Shown here: positions 27,999-36,114 of the stretch, one piece after another
How the letters are laid out: the number at the start of each line of letters is the position of its first letter
Numbering within the stretch: the first letter of the stretch is position 1
Assembly: GCF_014204325.1 (NCBI RefSeq)
Contig: NZ_JACHKT010000013.1
Location: forward strand, 62,001 to 126,000
Length of the DNA: 64,000 nt
Direction: 5' to 3'
Source: Arcicella rosea
Lineage (GTDB): Bacteria > Bacteroidota > Bacteroidia > Cytophagales > Spirosomataceae
Position numbers and translations under genes: made by a program
The notes under the pieces: generated by a model
Told to the model about the DNA's origin: nothing
The model's input: only the letters and a program-made list of their open reading frames with translations
Database searches by the model: none

Positions 27999-28031
27999 AA
28001 ATGTATAATCTTTGTAAATAATTATACATTT
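27999..28031 (-). promoter_or_regulatory. Second inverted repeat upstream of parA
   Basis: AAATGTATAAT (27999-28009) pairs exactly with ATTATACATTT (28021-28031). It lies immediately beyond the first inverted repeat, between rep and parA. It could be an operator or part of the promoter; the sequence does not match the first repeat. Confidence 0.4.
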
Positions 28032-28180
28032 TCAAAAAATACCTCAAAAATTGCTAAAACAATAGACAGAGATTCAAATCTAGTTGAAAAATTGAAATTG
28101 AAATGAGATAAAACTTGACGGGCTACACTATACGTTAAAAGGATTATTTAATAATCAAAAGATGAGACGACAGATTTTAA

Positions 28181-29602
28181 TTATACAAGATTGATTCCCA
28201 TTTTCTTCGCTTCTTTTTGTAAAGCAATTGCTTCAGGACTAGCATGAATTTGCTGTTTGTAAGTACTTTCTACAATTGAAATAATCGCACCGTTGAAAGA
28301 TGGATTAATGTCTAAATATTGAATGATATTTTCTGCAGAAACAATATCTTGAAAATGTTTTTTGAATGATTCAAAAGCAAACTGGGTTTCCAAAGAAGTA
28401 CTCAATTTATTCACTACAAATTCATAGCAATTTGAATCCGTTTTCAGCAACTCAGTAATTCTATTCTGGCAATAAGTATGATACTTCTTTTTTAAATTGA
28501 ACACATTCATGTTCAAACCTTCTTCTCTAGCTTTTTCTAAATGTGCTTTTTTCTTTTTTTCTCTTTCTTCTTTTTGCTTTGATTCTTTTTCTTTCAATAA
28601 AACAGCAAACTTCTCATCTTCCAACAATTGAATGATATAACCAATAACATTTCTGATTAGCTTTCCTCCTTTAACTTCAGCCAACACATAACTAACTGTT
28701 TCTTTGATTTTTTGCAGTGGATAAACTTTCAACCATTTTTGAATCAATTCTTCCGAAGCTCCGTATTCTCCTAGCAATTTTAAAAATTCTGTAACTTCCT
28801 TATTTTCAGGAGTACTTTTCTTACTTTCTTTGATTAATTCATACGTTGCTTCCTCAATATCATCATTCGGTACCGAAATATTGGCATTTCGCTGAATGGT
28901 AAAAACTAATATGACGACAGTATTTCCCTTTTTTCTTTCTTCATAAGTGAAATACAAATCGCTGGTTTCTTGCAATTCTTTTTGAGCAACGTTGATTACT
29001 CTTTTTCGAAAATCAGTGTATTTGGCATAACGGTCACCCAGACCCAAAATATCTTTGAGTTTTTCTACTTCAAATTTAAAAGTGCCCAATCGTTCAGATT
29101 CCTTACAGAATTCATAAAATCTGATAGCATAAATACTCTTCAATTGCAAAAGTGAACGAATATCAATAACTGTGAAATTGGTTTTCAATTGCAACAAATA
29201 AGGCGTTAAAGTAGGAGAGAAGTCTATATTAAACTTTCCTAAGCCATTGTTGTAAGTATAACCCGCAATGATGGTCGTGTTGATTAAACCACCGTCAAAC
29301 TTGTTGTATATTGTTTTCTTTAGAAAATTATCTAATTCGATATTAATCCTAGAATAAATGGCGGTGGTACTAATCCCCGTGATTTTCTTAAACTCTTGTA
29401 CTGAAATTGTGATAGTGTCTAGTCTGTCTTTGGTATGATCTATTTTTGAAATCATGTGCAAAAGTATTTTTACCTGTATCGTACTCAAATCATATCGAGC
29501 ATTGATTACAGGATTACTTTTTACTAACTTGAAGGGTGAATTCGATACGGCTGCCATTGCACTAGCAACTTTATCCGTTTTTTTATTTCCCATAACTATC
29601 AT
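28181..29602 (-). CDS. Rep_3-superfamily plasmid replication initiator
   Basis: 473 residues. The first 240 carry the twin winged-helix Rep_3 initiator domain: NARYDLSTIQVKILLHMISK, IYAIRFYEFCKESERLGTFK and DYAKYTDFRKRVINVAQKEL-like text (ILGLGDRYAKYTDFRKRVIN). The C-terminal half is charged and helical (a coiled-coil-like KEKESKQKEEREKKKKAHLE at about 345-365). Such proteins bind iterons as monomers to open the origin, and as dimers they repress. The tandem iterons begin about 125 bp upstream of the start. ATG 29593 (MGNKKTDK) is an alternative start. At 473 residues it is longer than typical Rep_3 proteins (250-350), the excess being C-terminal. Confidence 0.9.
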   Translation of the reverse strand: MIVMGNKKTDKVASAMAAVSNSPFKLVKSNPVINARYDLSTIQVKILLHMISKIDHTKDRLDTITISVQEFKKITGISTTAIYSRINIELDNFLKKTIYNKFDGGLINTTIIAGYTYNNGLGKFNIDFSPTLTPYLLQLKTNFTVIDIRSLLQLKSIYAIRFYEFCKESERLGTFKFEVEKLKDILGLGDRYAKYTDFRKRVINVAQKELQETSDLYFTYEERKKGNTVVILVFTIQRNANISVPNDDIEEATYELIKESKKSTPENKEVTEFLKLLGEYGASEELIQKWLKVYPLQKIKETVSYVLAEVKGGKLIRNVIGYIIQLLEDEKFAVLLKEKESKQKEEREKKKKAHLEKAREEGLNMNVFNLKKKYHTYCQNRITELLKTDSNCYEFVVNKLSTSLETQFAFESFKKHFQDIVSAENIIQYLDINPSFNGAIISIVESTYKQQIHASPEAIALQKEAKKMGINLV

Positions 29603-29725
29603 GAAACATAGTAATCAACAGCGGACAGAGACATCTAAATTTTAATAATCGCTTGCAATTTAATACTTCATGAGTAATCAACAAAATCCTTTAAATATAT
29701 TTTTAGGAGCATTCTTACACAATAC

Positions 29726-29857
29726 ATTCATATTGTCTCTAGTCTGCATTCAATTTGTCTCGCTTATACATTCATATTGTCTCTAGTCTGCATTCAATTT
29801 GTCTCGCTTGTGCATTCATATTGTCTCTAGTCCGCATTCAATTTGTCTCTATATTGC
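29726..29857. repeat. Origin iterons, tandem block: six 22-bp direct repeats
   Basis: ATTCA-NNNN-GTCTC begins at 29726, 29748, 29770, 29792, 29814 and 29836, a strict 22-bp period. Centres alternate TATT and ATTT, so the true unit is 44 bp repeated three times; the TATT copies are followed by TAGTCTGC (or TAGTCCGC) and the first two ATTT copies by GCTT. They lie about 125 bp from the rep start, where the initiator would bind to start replication and control its own gene. Confidence 0.93.
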
Positions 29858-30126
29858 CTTTTAATATACTCATAATCAATAACTTATGCCTCCTAAAATA
29901 CTTAAAAGAATATAAATAATAAAATCAACAAAGAATAAAACATTGATGTTTATCTATTTTTTTATTCTTTTTTTAAAGATTTTCAATAATATTTTCTGTT
30001 ATACTGTTTTTCAAGGGTTTATTGCTTCATTTTAAATTTAATTCACTTGAAAGCAACAATATATTTAAATAGTTTCTTAGAATTCTGCATGGATTTGTAG
30101 ATTATTCTTAAAATTGTCAATGAGAC
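29858..30126. other. AT-rich region between the iteron blocks (candidate duplex-unwinding element)
   Basis: No gene. The stretch is extremely AT-rich, with T runs near 29950-30000, and is flanked by iteron blocks on both sides, as expected for the melting region of an iteron origin. No perfect TTATCCACA DnaA box was seen here by eye. Confidence 0.5.
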
Positions 30127-30753
30127 ATTCAAAAAGTCTCACTTCTCACTCTTTTCAACTATTCCGTTTGCGAATTATTAATTCAAATTGTCTCTTTTCT
30201 ATCTTTTGAATGTTCTTTGATGACATTCAAAAAGTCTCTCTTCTAATATGTGTTAAAGATTCATTGATGTTTTTAAACTAATTCAAATTGTCTCATTTCA
30301 ACAATTTCTCAATCTCTGAATTTAGTTATGAATTATGATTAATTCGTTCAGTTGCTTGATAGATAAGCACTTATCTGTGCATTCAATTTGTCTCACTTGA
30401 TAGCGTATGACTATACTTTTTTCATCTGAAAGAATACATTCAAAAAGTCTCGTTTTAAAAATGATTGAAACTTTAGCCTTTTGAACAATAATTAATTCAA
30501 ATTGTCTCACTTTACTCTGATAAGAGCATTCAATTTGTCTCTTTTATAAGTACTCTATTAAACTTTATGACTCTAATAAATACATTCAAAAAGTCTCTAT
30601 TAGAGATTTAGCTGTCTTTAAAGTATGCTTAAATAATTCATTCAAATTGTCTCTGTTGGACATTCAATTTGTCTTAGTTTAAATAAACCATAGTAGCAAA
30701 TAATTAGGATAAATTGATGTGAGAATGATATGTATAAGCATTCAAATTGTCTC
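30127..30753. repeat. Origin iterons, dispersed block: twelve phased copies of three variants
   Basis: ATTCA-NNNN-GTCTC starts at 30127 (AAAA), 30181 (AATT), 30225 (AAAA), 30281 (AATT), 30381 (ATTT), 30438 (AAAA), 30495 (AATT), 30528 (ATTT), 30584 (AAAA), 30640 (AATT), 30662 (ATTT, last base T) and 30740 (AATT). All are in the same orientation as the tandem block. Spacings are 54, 44, 56, 100, 57, 57, 33, 56, 56, 22 and 78 bp, close to multiples of 11. A palindrome AGATAAG-CA-CTTATCT lies at 30361-30376. No gene overlaps it convincingly. Confidence 0.92.
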
Positions 30754-30793
30754 ACTTATCGAAACGGCTGTTTTCAGTTATATGAAAAGGGGT

Positions 30794-30846
30794 TTATTTA
30801 CAGATAGCATTGGGTTCACAATGAACCCAATGCTATCTGTAAATAA
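30794..30846. promoter_or_regulatory. Perfect 25-bp inverted repeat, candidate centromere (parS-like)
   Basis: Bases 30794-30818 are the exact reverse complement of 30822-30846 with a 3-bp centre; the core is AGCATTGGGTTCA. It closes the iteron region on the side away from rep. The same 13-bp core occurs in an imperfect dyad inside parB. A terminator is less likely because there is no gene ending here and no T tract directly after the stem. Confidence 0.55.
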
Positions 30847-31223
30847 TATTAAATAATGCCTTTAGTGTGAATGGATGGCTTTTTGAAAAATGTGTTGAAT
30901 ATTATTGTCCAAAAAGAGTTTCCAGAAAGTCATTTGACAGCTTTACTTTGAAAAAAAACCTTCTAATGATTCATTTAGAAGATGCTTGTTGGAAGGAAAT
31001 AATTACAGTACATAAGATTTATGGAAAATAGGATTTACAATAAACCTTTTTGTATTATTATTAAAGTACAAAATAATTAATTCAATATTTTATGTAAATG
31101 TCTATCCTTTAATGTATTATGCTTTATAAGTAATTTTTAAATCATATTTAATCGTATTCAATTAAGTAAAATATTTACCTGTAGATTTTGGAAGATTAAT
31201 TTGAGAAATTATAGATTTTCCCC
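30847..31223. other. AT-rich intergenic stretch with no recognised feature
   Basis: About 380 bp between the palindrome and the HD-hydrolase stop. I see no open frame, repeat or hairpin worth naming. Confidence 0.5.
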
Positions 31224-31802
31224 TTAGTTTCTCCCAAAAGCTTCGTTCAATTCCGAAGTTGTGTATTGCCAAATACTTTCAGAACCTTTTTGAATACCTT
31301 TTACTTTTTCAAAAACGGTTTCGTAGCTTACGTTAAATTCTGTCCAAGTACCGCCTTGGTTAGAACGATTTTGTAATATGGGTTGAAGTCTATCCATTGT
31401 TTTGGCAAATTTTGCTTCATTACTTTTTCCCTCTTCAAATTCTAACCAAATATCAATAAATTCCTGTGTTTGGTTTGGCGGTAAAATACCAAAGATGCGT
31501 TGTGCTGCAATAAATTCCTCATCTGTATTCACATGGTTTTTTGTAGTATCGTACAGAAAAGTATCGCCAGCATCAATTTCTACAATATCATGAATCAATA
31601 CCATTTTTAAAACTTTCAATACATCAATAGGTTCGTTGGAATGTTCGGCTAAAACCAACACCATCATTGCCAAATGCCAACTATGTTCGGCATCGTTTTC
31701 GTGCCTGTCGCTATTGAATAATTTCGTTTTACGTTGAATATACTTTAGTTTATCAATTTCCTTGATAAATTTAAATTGCTTTAAGAGTTCGTTAACTTTC
31801 AT
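31224..31802 (-). CDS. HD-domain phosphohydrolase (YfbR/HD_3-like)
   Basis: 192 residues. The metal-binding HD pattern is visible as HENDAEHSWHLAMM (about residues 33-46), then LIHDIVEIDAGDTF (about 69-82), with a further Asp downstream. Family members are mostly metal-dependent nucleotide monophosphatases of the YfbR type acting in the cytoplasm. The gene is divergent from a Crp/Fnr regulator, with about 95 bp between starts, which may regulate it. Substrate cannot be told from the sequence. Confidence 0.8.
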   Translation of the reverse strand: MKVNELLKQFKFIKEIDKLKYIQRKTKLFNSDRHENDAEHSWHLAMMVLVLAEHSNEPIDVLKVLKMVLIHDIVEIDAGDTFLYDTTKNHVNTDEEFIAAQRIFGILPPNQTQEFIDIWLEFEEGKSNEAKFAKTMDRLQPILQNRSNQGGTWTEFNVSYETVFEKVKGIQKGSESIWQYTTSELNEAFGRN

Positions 31803-31897
31803 GGTAATCTTCTTTTAATTATTCCTATTTTTAATTTTAAGTTTGCAAAGGAAATATCATTTTTAGCTATTTAAAAGGACAATTGTCTCGCAATAAA

Positions 31898-32479
31898 ATG
31901 CTCAGAATAAATAAAGAATTATTGAATTTTTTGGGGCCACTTTATCATTCAGATACGGAAGGTAATATTATTGAGCAGACTTTCCAGCCGAAGAGTCAAA
32001 TATTACTTGAGCATAAACAAGTGTTTTCAGTCTATATCATCAAAAGTGGTATTGCTAAATGTTACTTAACGGAAGATACAGGTGCAGATTTTATTCAGGA
32101 ATTCTTTGGCGAAGGATGGATATTTGGAGAAATTGAGGCAATCAGAGATGACCTAAGTTTTTGTAATATTGATGCTATTTCTGAAGTTATTATGTATAAA
32201 ATTTCTAAGGATTTTTTTTATAATTTACTCAATACAAATGAAGTTTTTAATCGTTTGATATTAAAAACTTTAGCCAACAAAATATATTACAAGGCCATTC
32301 GCCATTCTTACAATCAATCTCATCCCGTTGAATCTAAATTATTGAGATTGAAAGATGATTTTGCAGACTTAGCCAACTTGATTTCTAAACAAGAAATCGC
32401 TAATTATTTGGGCATTACAACAAGAAGCCTTAACAGAACACTCAAAGAATTGAAAGTAAAAGGTTTAATGAATTTTTAA
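31898..32479 (+). CDS. Crp/Fnr-family transcriptional regulator
   Basis: About 193 residues from ATG 31898 (MLRINKELLNFLGPL); the longer reading from 31883 would use TTG. The N-terminal cupin-like cyclic-nucleotide-binding fold is recognisable (SVYIIKSGIAKCYLTEDTGA, then FFGEGWIFGEIEAIRDD), and the C-terminal winged helix reads LISKQEIANYLGITTRSLNR. The effector pocket lacks the Arg of true cAMP receptors, so the ligand is unknown, as in most Bacteroidota members. It lies divergent from the HD hydrolase, next to the replication origin. Confidence 0.85.
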   Translation: MLRINKELLNFLGPLYHSDTEGNIIEQTFQPKSQILLEHKQVFSVYIIKSGIAKCYLTEDTGADFIQEFFGEGWIFGEIEAIRDDLSFCNIDAISEVIMYKISKDFFYNLLNTNEVFNRLILKTLANKIYYKAIRHSYNQSHPVESKLLRLKDDFADLANLISKQEIANYLGITTRSLNRTLKELKVKGLMNF

Positions 32480-32731
32480 AAGTGAATAGGAGAGGGGAGT
32501 AGTTGAAAAAGAGTACAGAAATTTCTTGAAAATATCGTTTTGAAATAGAGTGAGAAATGATTGATGGCTGATTTTCTCTTTCTTTATACAAATCCACTTA
32601 GATTAATTTGAAAGATAAAGTATCTCAATTGATAAAGACGATTTTGATTAGCGTTCAAATAAATAATCACAACAGCTTAATTATTGTAGAAAAATGATTT
32701 TTATCATTCCTTTCTTGTGTAATTTTGTATT

Positions 32732-34645
32732 ATGATTGAAAGACCAATAACTGACTGGTTGCCTCTGACCAAAAAAGAGGTAGAAAAACGTGGATGGGAC
32801 GAGTTAGATGTGATTCTAATTTCGGGAGATGCCTACGTAGATCATCCTGCCTTCGGAACGGCTGTAATTGGACGTATCATCGAAAGTGAGGGTTTCAAAA
32901 TTGCGATTGTGGCTCAACCCAACTGGAAAGATGATTTACGTGACTTTAAAAAATTAGGAAAACCAAAATACTTTTTTGGCGTAACGGCTGGCTGTATGGA
33001 TTCTATGGTGAATCATTATACTGCCAATAAACGTTTGCGTTCAAACGATTCATATACGCCTGGTGGAGAAGCGGGTTATCGTCCAGATTATGCTACTACG
33101 GTTTATACCAAAATATTAAAAGAGCTTTATCCCGATGTTCCAGTTTTAATTGGAGGTATTGAGGCTTCGCTTCGCCGTGTTACGCATTACGACTACTGGC
33201 AAGATAAATTGTTGCCTTCTATCCTATTCGATTCGGGTGCTGATATGTTGGTTTATGGCATGGGAGAACAACCGCTACGTGAGATTTTACGTTTGGTAAA
33301 ACAAGGCGTTCCTTTGAATACCATTCGTAATGTCAATCAGATTTCTTACTTACAACCTGCAAGCGAAGCACTTGGAGAGTTCAATAACTGGGATACTGTT
33401 GAGATTTCAAGCCATGAAATTTGTTTGCAAGACAAAATTAAATACGCTGCCAATTTCAAAGTAGTAGAAGTTGAATCGAACAAATGGCAAGCGAACAGGA
33501 TTATTCAGAAAGTAAGCGACAAGATTTTGGTAATTAATCCTCCTTTTAAAACAATGGAGGAAAAAGAAATGGATATTTCTTTTGATTTACCATATACTCG
33601 TATGCCACATCCGAAGTATAAAAAAAGAGGACCGATTCCATCTTATGAGATGATTAAGTTCTCAATTAATATGCACCGTGGTTGTTTTGGCGGATGTAGT
33701 TTCTGTACGATTTCGGCACATCAGGGCAAATTTATTGCTTCTCGAAGTGAAAAGTCGATTATGAAAGAGGTTGACCAAATTGTGAAACATCCAGAATTTA
33801 AAGGCTATATTTCAGATTTGGGCGGTCCTTCGGCGAATATGTATCAAATGAAGGGAAAAGATGAATCAATTTGTAATCGTTGCCAAAGTCCGAGTTGTAT
33901 TCACCCTGTGATTTGTTCAAATTTAGATACTTCGCATACGCCTTTGACGGAGATTTACAAAAAAGTAGATGCTCATCCAAGTGTTAAAAAAGCATTTGTA
34001 GGTTCGGGAGTTCGTTATGATTTATTGGTGGATGATTTCAATAAAAATAACCAAGACGGCAACCATGATATTTACATGGAACAATTGGTTACTCGCCACG
34101 TTTCTGGTCGCTTGAAAGTTGCTCCTGAACATACTTCTGATGCTACTTTGCGAGTAATGCGTAAGCCTTCGTTTAAGTATTTCAGAAAGTTCAAGGAAAA
34201 ATACGATAACATTCAAGCGAAGCATAACTTGAAACAGCCTTTGATTCCTTACTTTATTTCTTCGCACCCTGGTTGTGAAGAAGCTGATATGGCAAATCTT
34301 GCTGCTGAAACCAAGGATTTAGGTTTTCAATTAGAACAAGTACAAGATTTCACTCCTACGCCGATGACGGTTGCCGAAGTGATATATTATTCTGGCGTAC
34401 ATCCATATACTTTATTGCCTATCAAAACGGCAAAAACGAAAGAGGAAAAGCAGAATCAGAACAATTACTTTTTCTGGTACAAACCAGAATTTAAAGATTG
34501 GATTCGTAAGCGTTTGCACAAACTCAATCGCCCAGACTTAGCTGACCGACTTTTAAAAAGTCAAAAGCAAGCGGCTATCGACAAAATCATCGGTGAAAGC
34601 GAATCAGCAAAAGCAAAAAAGAGAAAGAATTATTTTAAGCGATAG
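32732..34645 (+). CDS. YgiQ-family radical SAM protein
   Basis: 637 residues. The N-terminal half has the YgiQ block (ITDWLPLTKKEVEKRGWDEL, then LISGDAYVDHPAFGTAVIGR). The radical SAM cluster motif CFGGCSFC has its cysteines at 318, 322 and 325, and is followed by TISAHQGKFIASRS. Later text (RVMRKPSFKYFRKFKEKYDN; EQVQDFTPTPMTVAEVIYYS) is also family-typical. A second Cys group, CNRCQSPSCIHPVIC, lies about 385-400. The reaction of this widespread family is not established. TAATTTTG at 32720-32727 matches the Bacteroidota minus-7 consensus, very close to the ATG. No operon partner is seen. Confidence 0.93.
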   Translation: MIERPITDWLPLTKKEVEKRGWDELDVILISGDAYVDHPAFGTAVIGRIIESEGFKIAIVAQPNWKDDLRDFKKLGKPKYFFGVTAGCMDSMVNHYTANKRLRSNDSYTPGGEAGYRPDYATTVYTKILKELYPDVPVLIGGIEASLRRVTHYDYWQDKLLPSILFDSGADMLVYGMGEQPLREILRLVKQGVPLNTIRNVNQISYLQPASEALGEFNNWDTVEISSHEICLQDKIKYAANFKVVEVESNKWQANRIIQKVSDKILVINPPFKTMEEKEMDISFDLPYTRMPHPKYKKRGPIPSYEMIKFSINMHRGCFGGCSFCTISAHQGKFIASRSEKSIMKEVDQIVKHPEFKGYISDLGGPSANMYQMKGKDESICNRCQSPSCIHPVICSNLDTSHTPLTEIYKKVDAHPSVKKAFVGSGVRYDLLVDDFNKNNQDGNHDIYMEQLVTRHVSGRLKVAPEHTSDATLRVMRKPSFKYFRKFKEKYDNIQAKHNLKQPLIPYFISSHPGCEEADMANLAAETKDLGFQLEQVQDFTPTPMTVAEVIYYSGVHPYTLLPIKTAKTKEEKQNQNNYFFWYKPEFKDWIRKRLHKLNRPDLADRLLKSQKQAAIDKIIGESESAKAKKRKNYFKR

Positions 34646-34715
34646 ACATTGGGAGATATAAATTTTGAGTTTTGAATTATGAAATTTCATTACTTATAAT
34701 TTGTGTCTTATCATT

Positions 34716-34786
34716 CAAAAAGCGGTCGGAAATTCAGTTTTCGACCGCTTTTTTGATTTTAAAAATTTGAGATGATTCATGTTTCA
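34716..34786 (+). repeat. Diverged copy of the hairpin/end sequence of the 19.8-kb element, downstream of ygiQ
   Basis: AAAAAGCGGTCGGA and TTCGACCGCTTTTTT pair around a short loop (about 34716-34756). The following AAAAATTTGAGATGATTCAT resembles the right end of the 19828-20085 element. It lies about 70 bp after the ygiQ stop, so it can also act as that gene's terminator. Confidence 0.6.
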
Positions 34787-34850
34787 AATATTGTATAAAA
34801 CTATTTTAGGAGTTTAAAATCGTTAGCCAATTGATATTCACAATTTAAAC

Positions 34851-36026
34851 TTAACCTTGTAATTCTTTCATTAAATCTACCAAAGAAATAGTTTTTACTC
34901 CTTCAGCAGAAGGATAGCTTTCTTTTCCGGGATAAACTACGTATCGTTTTGTAGCTTTTATGTCTTCACAGCCCAAATAAAAACCTTTAGAAACTGTAGG
35001 TGATAAAGAACGTTTTATCTCAATGGCATATCTTTCTTGATTGTTAATTTCAATGACTAAATCTATTTCAGCTCCTGCTGAAGTTCTGTAAAACCAAAAT
35101 GTTAGCCCTTGAGGTAAACAAGCAATGATATTTTCAATAACGAAACCTTCCCAACTTGCTCCAACAATTGGATGCCCCAACAAATCGTCTTGAGTAGTAA
35201 GGTTTAGCAAAGCGTGAGTCAATCCACTATCACGAATATAGACTTTGGGCGTTTTGACTAATCTTTTCCCAACATTTCCAGACCACGGCAGAATAGTTCT
35301 GACAAGAAATAAATCTTCTAATAATTCAATATATCGCTTTACAGTTGGAATGGTTATTCCCAGACTTGCCCCTAATTGTGCCGTATTTAGTTGTCCTCCT
35401 TGATGATGTGCCAACATCGTCCATAACCTCCGTAATGTTACCGCAGGAATCCTTGTTCCCAATTGTGGAATATCTCTTTCAAGATAAGTGCTGATAAAAT
35501 TTTGTCGCCATCTAAAACTGGCAGCGTCTGTTTGTGCAAGAAAACTATCTGGAAAGCCACCTCTAAGCCAAAGTATATCAATATTGGTTTCGCTTAGAGA
35601 ATAGACTTCTAAAGCTGTCAAACCTGTCAATTCTTTGTACGCAATCCTACCAGCCAAAGATTCCGAAGACTGCTTCAAAAGGTCAAGTGATGCAGAACCT
35701 AAAATCAGGAATTGAGCAGTTCTGAAACCTTGTCTTCTTCGGCGGTCAATCACACCCCTCAATACTGCAAATAGTTCAGGTACACGCTGAATTTCATCCA
35801 AAATAATAAGTTTCCCTTTGTGTAATTCAAAATAGGCTTCTGGGTCATTTAACTTTGCTTGGTCAATAGGGCTTTCCAAATCAAGATAAATCGGTTCAGG
35901 ACTTAGTGATAATGCTATCTCTTCCGCAAGTGTTGTCTTTCCAACCTGTCTGGGACCCAAAATACTTACTGCTGGAAATTCTTCGAGCAATTCAATGATT
36001 TCAACTTGGCTATTTCTTGCAATCAT
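34851..36026 (-). CDS. AAA_14/DUF4143-family ATPase (paralogue 2)
   Basis: 391 residues. Walker A GPRQVGKTT is at 24-32, exactly where it lies in paralogue 1. Walker B reads LIILDEIQRVPE, followed by ILGSASLDLLKQSSESLAGR. The C-terminal DUF4143 part contains NTAQLGASLGITIPTVKRYI (winged helix), VKTPKVYIRDSGLTHALLNL and AGAEIDLVIE ... YAIEIK. Cytoplasmic; function unknown for the family. It points inward toward the replication region, mirror-wise to the gene at 24133. An imperfect palindrome (TCCTTGTAA / TTGCAAGGA) overlaps its start codon at 36026, suggesting that it or a partner binds there. Confidence 0.85.
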   Translation of the reverse strand: MIARNSQVEIIELLEEFPAVSILGPRQVGKTTLAEEIALSLSPEPIYLDLESPIDQAKLNDPEAYFELHKGKLIILDEIQRVPELFAVLRGVIDRRRRQGFRTAQFLILGSASLDLLKQSSESLAGRIAYKELTGLTALEVYSLSETNIDILWLRGGFPDSFLAQTDAASFRWRQNFISTYLERDIPQLGTRIPAVTLRRLWTMLAHHQGGQLNTAQLGASLGITIPTVKRYIELLEDLFLVRTILPWSGNVGKRLVKTPKVYIRDSGLTHALLNLTTQDDLLGHPIVGASWEGFVIENIIACLPQGLTFWFYRTSAGAEIDLVIEINNQERYAIEIKRSLSPTVSKGFYLGCEDIKATKRYVVYPGKESYPSAEGVKTISLVDLMKELQG

Positions 36027-36064
36027 CCTTGTAATTATAATATTGTAATTTATATTTGCAAGGA
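36026..36064 (-). promoter_or_regulatory. Imperfect palindrome overlapping the start of DUF4143 paralogue 2
   Basis: TCCTTGTAA (36026-36034) faces TTGCAAGGA (36056-36064), with one mismatch, around an AT-rich centre of short dyads. The outer half-site resembles TTGCAGGAA of the palindrome upstream of paralogue 1 and CCTAGTAATTATA at 36206-36252. Confidence 0.5.
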
Positions 36065-36114
36065 CAAATATATCGAAATAATTATAATTAGTAGCCGAAT
36101 GAACAAAAAACTAC

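Noticed and set aside
29726-29857. Regular short repeats suggesting a CRISPR array
   Set aside because: The 22-bp units abut directly with no unique spacers, no cas gene is near, and a Rep_3 initiator is adjacent, so these are iterons.
30322-30510. 62-codon minus-strand open frame inside the iteron region
   Set aside because: It is made of iteron and AT-rich sequence, has no start signal and no recognisable protein features.
24133-36026. Toxin-antitoxin or phage-defence reading of the DUF4143 ATPases
   Set aside because: No partner gene, toxin fold or defence-island neighbours are visible; the genes are solitary, so only a regulatory or maintenance hypothesis is kept.
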